Shown one piece after another: positions 5,481 to 8,722 of a DNA stretch of 8,722 nucleotides (positions are counted from its first letter, which is position 1; the number at the start of each line of letters is the position of its first letter). The position numbers were made by a program, and so were the translations under genes. The notes under the pieces were generated by a model. The model was not told the DNA's origin. It searched no databases and saw nothing but the letters and a program-made list of their open reading frames with translations. Source of the stretch: Candidatus Bathyarchaeota archaeon (GTDB taxonomy: Archaea; Thermoproteota; Bathyarchaeia; Bathyarchaeales; Bathyarchaeaceae); contig JAGLRI010000046.1 in assembly GCA_023136395.1 (NCBI GenBank), positions 1-8,722 on the forward strand, in the 5' to 3' direction.

Positions 5481-6509
5481 CTACTTCGGTTTCATTACGT
5501 CGTATCCTGTTTTATGGCTTCGAAGTATTGTTACTGTAGCAATAATTACATACGCAGCTATGGCTATGTAGAGGTCGTACGTAAGCACCAATGAAATTAT
5601 GTTCCAAGGGATTAAGGCTCCCTTCAGGAAACCATATGCGCCGTATATGATCACGAAGAAGTAAATTACCCTCGAGTAAGCGTCTGAGACGATGTGATCC
5701 CGTCCAACACGGTCAATAACAGCGTACACCGCGAAGCTTATGGCGATAATGAGGAAACTAATGTTACTATTTACCCAGCTCATTATTGAGCTTGGAGGGT
5801 ATATCACGCTGAGTACAATGACGGGTACCGCCATCAAGCCTATGGAGAGGAGTGCGGCTTTTCCTCTTCCAACTTTGACGGGTAAGGTTATGTCGCCATG
5901 TTTCCTGTCACCCTCTACATCTTGGAAATCTTTCATAGTTATCAGGCCAGCAACAAGGAGAACATAAAGTGGCATGGGAAGTAAACTGGAGATTGTAATA
6001 CTACTAGTTCCTAATACCATGCCGATAAAGAAGGTGAGGACGGTGAAGGCTCCGAAGCAGAGGTTGCCCCAGATGTGTCGCCCCTTCAAATTGATGGGTG
6101 GTTTCGTGTAAGCAATACCCAACATAGTGAAGATGGACCAAAGCCCAATCATCAAATATTTCCCATACATGACAGAGGTCACTCCAGCCACTCCTAACCC
6201 TGAGAGCATGAGAGCCCAAGAGTATCGCTTGGCGTGTTCGGGAGTTATTCGACCGGAAGGTATGGGTCTGTTTGGCTTGTTAATTGCATCCGCTTCTCTA
6301 TCGTAGTAAGCATTCAGAGCGTATATACCGTTTCCAGTTAGGGCTGCAGCAGCCAACACCGCTATAAAAAGAGGTACATCAATACCTGGTCTAAGGTAGC
6401 CACCATAGAAACCCCCACTTAAAACGAGCAAAATCAATAGTCCCCAACCTGAAACAGCGTTGGGACCTCCAATCAAAACATGATCTTTAATTGAACCTAA
6501 TAAACCCAT
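5481..6509 (-). CDS. UbiA-family prenyltransferase, possible digeranylgeranylglyceryl phosphate synthase
   Basis: This 342-residue integral membrane enzyme of about nine helices transfers an isoprenoid chain from a prenyl diphosphate to an acceptor. The first Asp-rich motif is N66-A-Y-Y-D70-R-E-A-D74-A-I-N-K-P-N-R-P-I-P-S-G86. The second is K193-D194-F-Q-D197-V-E-G-D201, followed by the T-L-P-V block. Both metal sites look intact. The usual N-D-x-x-D has A67 in place of the first D. In archaea the commonest UbiA role is adding the second geranylgeranyl chain of the ether-lipid core (DGGGP synthase). This protein is about 50 residues longer than typical DGGGP synthases, with extra C-terminal helices, so a quinone- or tetrapyrrole-type acceptor cannot be excluded. 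No neighbouring gene decides the acceptor. A TATA-like GTTTAATAAC at about 6551-6560 (-) may drive it. Family is firm; the substrate is a guess. Confidence 0.88.
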   Translation of the reverse strand: MGLLGSIKDHVLIGGPNAVSGWGLLILLVLSGGFYGGYLRPGIDVPLFIAVLAAAALTGNGIYALNAYYDREADAINKPNRPIPSGRITPEHAKRYSWALMLSGLGVAGVTSVMYGKYLMIGLWSIFTMLGIAYTKPPINLKGRHIWGNLCFGAFTVLTFFIGMVLGTSSITISSLLPMPLYVLLVAGLITMKDFQDVEGDRKHGDITLPVKVGRGKAALLSIGLMAVPVIVLSVIYPPSSIMSWVNSNISFLIIAISFAVYAVIDRVGRDHIVSDAYSRVIYFFVIIYGAYGFLKGALIPWNIISLVLTYDLYIAIAAYVIIATVTILRSHKTGYDVMKPK

Positions 6510-6605
6510 TCTACCAACCCTCTACTCACTCATAGATTTAACTACATTTTTTGTTATTAAACATTATTAACATTAATTACGTATAATTGTTCTACTTGAT
6601 AAAAA

Positions 6606-6649
6606 ATACTCTATTTAGACGTTTTTAAAAAACAGGTGAGAAAGAGTAT
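6606..6649. repeat. Inverted repeat ATACTCT/AGAGTAT with A- and T-run flanks
   Basis: ATACTCT (6606-6612) and AGAGTAT (6643-6649) can pair across 30 nt. Outside them an A6 run (6601-6606) faces a T6 run (6652-6657). The loop holds the small palindrome GTTTTTAAAAAAC (6621-6633). It may be a structured RNA or a terminator on the + strand. The evidence is base pairing only. Confidence 0.35.
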
Positions 6650-6680
6650 AGTTTTTTGATATGGTTTGAAGATTCTACCC

Positions 6681-6690
6681 TATTTAAAAA
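6681..6690 (+). promoter_or_regulatory. TATA box upstream of the small membrane ORF
   Basis: TATTTAAAAA preceded by ACCC is a good BRE/TATA-like element. Transcription would be expected near 6710-6716, a few bases before the GTG at 6720. This is the main support for the short ORF being expressed. Confidence 0.5.
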
Positions 6691-6706
6691 GAATTTGATA
6701 ACAGCC

Positions 6707-6739
6707 TTAACCATAGTTTGTGTGCTTAACTGTGGTTAA
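6707..6739. repeat. 12-bp-armed inverted repeat at the predicted transcription start
   Basis: TTAACCATAGTT (6707-6718) and AACTGTGGTTAA (6728-6739) are reverse complements except for one T/G pair, which would be a wobble in RNA. The loop is 9 nt. It covers the predicted transcription start and both possible GTG start codons (6720, 6732) of the short ORF. It may be an operator for a dimeric regulator or an RNA hairpin that controls translation. Confidence 0.6.
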
Positions 6740-6854
6740 TGTTAAAAATAAACTCGACTTAAAGGAAAAAGAAGAGTTGCATCCACTTATCATCCTAGCA
6801 TTCTTACCCTTTATCCTTGTATTTAGATTAATACGTCAAAGACGGAGAAGCTGA
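6720..6854 (+). CDS. Short single-pass membrane protein, 44 or 40 residues
   Basis: From GTG 6720 the ORF encodes 44 residues, and from GTG 6732 it encodes 40. A TAG at 6714-6716 blocks any longer form. The product has a charged N-terminal part (K-N-K-L-D-L-K-E-K-E-E-L), one hydrophobic stretch (P-L-I-I-L-A-F-L-P-F-I-L-V-F) and a strongly basic tail, R-L-I-R-Q-R-R-R-S. By the positive-inside rule the tail should be cytoplasmic. Support comes from the TATA box at the correct distance for a near-leaderless mRNA, the membrane-protein layout, and its place in an otherwise non-coding gap. No Shine-Dalgarno sequence is seen and GTG starts are weaker. I do not recognise a family. It could be a chance ORF. 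Confidence 0.45.
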   Translation: MCLTVVNVKNKLDLKEKEELHPLIILAFLPFILVFRLIRQRRRS

Positions 6855-6967
6855 ATTAGCTGAATATTTTTAAGACTATACTAAATTGATAAACATAATG
6901 ACTAAAACAATCAAGCTTCTATAATTCCTCAATGTCATATCTTGTGGAAATTAGAAAACTAAACGAA

Positions 6968-6977
6968 TTTTTTTTTT
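6968..6977 (+). terminator. T10 tract, candidate + strand terminator
   Basis: A run of ten T residues lies 113 bp after the stop of the short membrane ORF. A shorter T5 lies at about 6866-6870. Either could end the + strand transcript begun near 6712. Confidence 0.4.
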
Positions 6978-6978
6978 C

Positions 6979-7038
6979 ATGTTTGAATCTTAATATGTAA
7001 CCGTTGATACAGAAATATTATGTTTGAATTTTGGTATG
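6979..7038. repeat. Pair of 19-bp direct repeats, 41 bp apart
   Basis: Copies at 6979-6997 and 7020-7038 share ATGTTTGAAT, then differ at three positions, then share TATG (16 of 19 identical). Start-to-start spacing is 41 bp, close to four helical turns. GTTGATA also occurs after each copy, at about 7003 and 7054. It could be tandem binding sites or a decayed duplication. Confidence 0.4.
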
Positions 7039-7089
7039 AAATCTCGTTATTTGTTGATATATTCTAGTAACTTTTGGGTTTAATTAAAA

Positions 7090-8193
7090 TTACTTCTTTG
7101 GTCGAATTTGTTTTTCAAGACGGTTCAAAGCTATTCGAAAAGTTTGTTCTACACTCCATTCTTCGCTAGAGCTGAAGAAGGAGCCTTTTTTGGTTCTTAG
7201 TTGAAGGCGGCAGTGAATAAGTTGGTCTCCTTTGTAAATTGTACCATGCGTTTTCATATATATGAACAATGTACCAGCTCCCAGTGTTTCCTCATATTTG
7301 CGCGCGAAGGATTCAAAATTATTCATTATTAAACCTCGTTGAGTCTCATCTACTTCAATATCTTTGAGGGAAAACTGCACAGTAAGCCTCCGCATTTCAA
7401 CATCCATTTGTGCTAGCGGCTCAAGAAAATCTCGCTTTGTCACTATGCCAACAGGGATTCTATTTTTAACGACCACTAACGAGGAAATGTTAAACTTGTG
7501 CATTTTCTCTGCAGCTTCCCTCAGTTTAGTTTCAGGTGAAACCGTAATGACGTTTTTTACCATTATGCCCTTCACTAAAATGTTTAGAACTGGAAGTTTA
7601 TCCCCAACTCTCTCGCCTAGAGTTTGACGTTGTTTAGGCTTAAATGTGTGCTCAATAATGTCGTGGATGCCAATGATCCCTATAAGATTTTCATTACTAA
7701 CAACGGGCGCATGAGAGATGCCTTTCTCTCTAAAGAGACTTAGCACAGTTCCTACGGAATCATCTTCTTTAACAAAAAAAGGATTTTTATTCATTACTTC
7801 TTCAACGTTAGTGTTACCCCATTTCTCTAGAACCGCACCATGAATAACATTCTCATCCGTGACAAATCCTAACAGTTTTTCACCGCTGTAAACTGGGAGT
7901 TGCCTAATCTCACTCCCTATCATCAATCTTGAAGTCTTACTAAGAGATTCATTCAATGTGACTGTAGGAGCCGAACGCACCAAGGACTTTGCCTTAGTTG
8001 TATTTGGATCAAGCCTCGACCTGATTATCCACCGTCTTGCCAATACTCCCTTATATTTACCTCTACTATCAAAGACAGCCAAAACCGGAGGCATCTCTCC
8101 TTTAAAAAGCGAGAGACAAACGGAGAGCGTGTCTTCTTCACTAACGCTTATAAAGTCTCTTGAAAAAACATCTTTCACAATATTAGAAACCAT
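7090..8193 (-). CDS. Four-CBS-domain protein with a C-terminal HPF/RaiA-like domain
   Basis: The 367-residue soluble protein has CBS domains at about 4-57, 68-120, 129-182 and 208-260. The clearest are V216-I-T-V-S-P-E-T-K-L with G249-I-V-T-K-R-D255 in the fourth, and G109-F-V-T-D-E-N in the second. Paired CBS domains normally bind adenine nucleotides (AMP, ADP, ATP, SAM) and act as regulatory sensors. Residues ~268-367 are not CBS. They read as strand (R269-L-T-V-Q-F-S), long helix (D283 to L304), strand (T308-L-F-I-Y-M-K), strand pair (L325-I-H-C-R-L-Q-L-R and G337-S-F-F-S-S-S), then a basic helix (V348 to K367). This is the beta-alpha-beta-beta-beta-alpha order of ribosome hibernation factors HPF/RaiA. 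I infer a nucleotide-gated ribosome-binding factor. The CBS domains are firm; the C-terminal call rests on topology and a few matched positions. The gene has its own TATA box and probably a leaderless mRNA. Confidence 0.85.
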   Translation of the reverse strand: MVSNIVKDVFSRDFISVSEEDTLSVCLSLFKGEMPPVLAVFDSRGKYKGVLARRWIIRSRLDPNTTKAKSLVRSAPTVTLNESLSKTSRLMIGSEIRQLPVYSGEKLLGFVTDENVIHGAVLEKWGNTNVEEVMNKNPFFVKEDDSVGTVLSLFREKGISHAPVVSNENLIGIIGIHDIIEHTFKPKQRQTLGERVGDKLPVLNILVKGIMVKNVITVSPETKLREAAEKMHKFNISSLVVVKNRIPVGIVTKRDFLEPLAQMDVEMRRLTVQFSLKDIEVDETQRGLIMNNFESFARKYEETLGAGTLFIYMKTHGTIYKGDQLIHCRLQLRTKKGSFFSSSEEWSVEQTFRIALNRLEKQIRPKK

Positions 8194-8217
8194 ACATCAA
8201 CACGCCTCTACATCCTA

Positions 8218-8229
8218 TTTTTATAAAAT
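8218..8229 (-). promoter_or_regulatory. TATA box of the CBS-HPF-like gene
   Basis: On the - strand ATTTTATAAAAA-type sequence is centred about 30 bp upstream of the ATG at 8193, predicting a leaderless transcript. No Shine-Dalgarno sequence precedes the ATG, in agreement. Confidence 0.55.
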
Positions 8230-8322
8230 ACAATTTAAACAATTTTCTGTCATAATATATACAAAGAATTATCCGCAATTCTACTGTTTAACTAAATATT
8301 TGCTTCAAGTTACGATGTGATC

Positions 8323-8722
8323 TTATGTCACTTTTTTCGTGACATCTGACCTGAAAAGTTTTCTAGAAGTTATAAAAATGGAGACAACAGCATAAACCGC
8401 TATAATTCCCGCTGCCAGTAGAGAGTTTCCACCCGACACAGTCATGAAGGGATTATTAACGGTTATAAATTTGGATGCCACGAAACTGGGAAAGTTTGAA
8501 ACACTCCAGTTTGGAAGCAACCGGATTATATTTAGGTAAAACTCTCCTCCTGTCATCAATTGTATAACAGATAGATAGCCACCTATTATCATGGAGGCCA
8601 CAAATATGCCAATAGTGGCCAGAAGGGCGATGGTAGTTCTTCTGAAAACCTCACTAAACATGAAGCTCAAAGAGAAGAAGAGAAGATTTGAATAGACCAT
8701 AGTTAAGAAAATGATTGGAACG
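8323..8722 (-). CDS. ABC-2-type transporter permease, C-terminal part (cut by window edge)
   Basis: The reading frame stays open from its stop at 8323 to the right edge. Upstream of the Met codon at 8700 there are seven more sense codons (V-P-I-I-F-L-T) and no stop, so the true start lies outside the window. About 132 residues are visible. Hydrophobic segments are at the edge (V-P-I-I-F through L-S-F), at about residues 23-46 counted from the 8700 Met (A-L-L-A-T-I-G-I-F-V-A-S-M-I-I-G-G), and near the C-terminus (L-L-A-A-G-I-I-A-V-Y-A-V-V-S-I-F). It ends in a short basic cytoplasmic tail beginning S-R-K-L-F. A long extracytoplasmic loop before the last helix and this tail are typical of ABC-2 export permeases of the NatB/NosY kind. 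The ATPase gene would be expected outside the window. The exported substrate cannot be inferred. The 129-bp gap to the CBS gene contains that gene's promoter, so the two are probably separate units. Confidence 0.7.
   Translation of the reverse strand, partial: VPIIFLTMVYSNLLFFSLSFMFSEVFRRTTIALLATIGIFVASMIIGGYLSVIQLMTGGEFYLNIIRLLPNWSVSNFPSFVASKFITVNNPFMTVSGGNSLLAAGIIAVYAVVSIFITSRKLFRSDVTKKVT
8325..8345. repeat. Perfect inverted repeat over the permease stop codon
   Basis: ATGTCAC (8325-8331) and GTGACAT (8339-8345) flank a 7-nt loop (8332-8338). It covers the last codons (V-T-K-K-V-T) and touches the TAA stop of the permease gene. It could be a 3'-end RNA hairpin. No T-tract follows on the - strand, so it is not a typical terminator. 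Confidence 0.45.

Larger units (their letters stand above)
6510..7089. other. 580-bp AT-rich interval between UbiA and CBS genes
   Basis: No long ORF is present. The left part holds the UbiA upstream region and a 7-bp inverted repeat. The middle holds a TATA box, a 12-bp-armed inverted repeat and a short membrane ORF (separate entries). The right part holds a T10 tract and a pair of direct repeats. No tRNA, rRNA or transposon remnant is recognised. Confidence 0.6.

Noticed and set aside
6895..7000. Very short ORFs starting at ATG 6898 and ATG 6932
   Set aside because: They have 8 and 22 codons respectively, biased by the poly-T tract (F-F-F), with no ribosome-binding site and no protein-like pattern.
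7958..8320. + strand open frame of 120 codons
   Set aside because: Most of it is antisense to the CBS gene and the rest crosses that gene's promoter. The translation has no domain features and no Shine-Dalgarno or TATA element at a useful distance.
1..8722. CRISPR array, transposon or defence island
   Set aside because: No regularly spaced repeats, terminal inverted repeats, transposase, integrase or Cas-like motifs were seen. Most genes are housekeeping-type families.

Overview
The window looks like chromosomal DNA from an archaeon, most likely a Thermoproteota or Bathyarchaeia-type lineage. Evidence for this: an archaeal-style cis-prenyltransferase, a UbiA-type prenyltransferase, a polyprenol-kinase-type membrane domain, FUN14 and PPC proteins, AT-rich intergenic DNA, TATA boxes about 25-35 bp upstream of start codons (leaderless or near-leaderless transcripts), and T-tracts after genes. 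The first + strand gene resembles arcadin-1, which also points to Thermoproteota relatives. The lineage assignment is inference; no rRNA or tRNA was seen.

Layout. At the left end a stand-alone flavodoxin (- strand) diverges from a small arcadin-1-like gene (+). It is followed by a small predicted metallopeptidase (+) that has its own promoter and a 26-bp imperfect palindrome just upstream of it. From 4494 down to 1691 a - strand cluster runs in the order HAD phosphatase/polyprenol-kinase fusion, cis-prenyltransferase, HAD hydrolase. The first two fit one task: making and (de)phosphorylating a polyprenyl or dolichyl lipid carrier for glycan assembly. Diverging from this cluster is a + strand pair, a PPC-domain protein and a FUN14-family membrane protein. 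A bidirectional terminator hairpin near 5460 separates them from a convergent UbiA prenyltransferase (-), a likely membrane-lipid or isoprenoid enzyme.

The 580 bp between the UbiA gene and the next gene is not empty. It contains a good TATA box, a 12-bp-armed inverted repeat at the expected transcription start, and a roughly 40-residue ORF with one membrane segment. It also holds a T10 tract and a pair of 19-bp direct repeats. Beyond it, on the - strand, lie a four-CBS-domain protein whose C-terminal ~100 residues have the layout of a ribosome-hibernation (HPF/RaiA) domain, and the C-terminal part of an ABC-2-type permease cut by the window edge.

The most interesting items are the CBS-HPF-like fusion (a possible link from nucleotide sensing to ribosome dormancy), the HAD-kinase fusion beside a cis-prenyltransferase with altered active-site positions, and the small membrane ORF with its start-site palindrome. 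No CRISPR array, insertion sequence, integrase or other sign of a mobile element was found.
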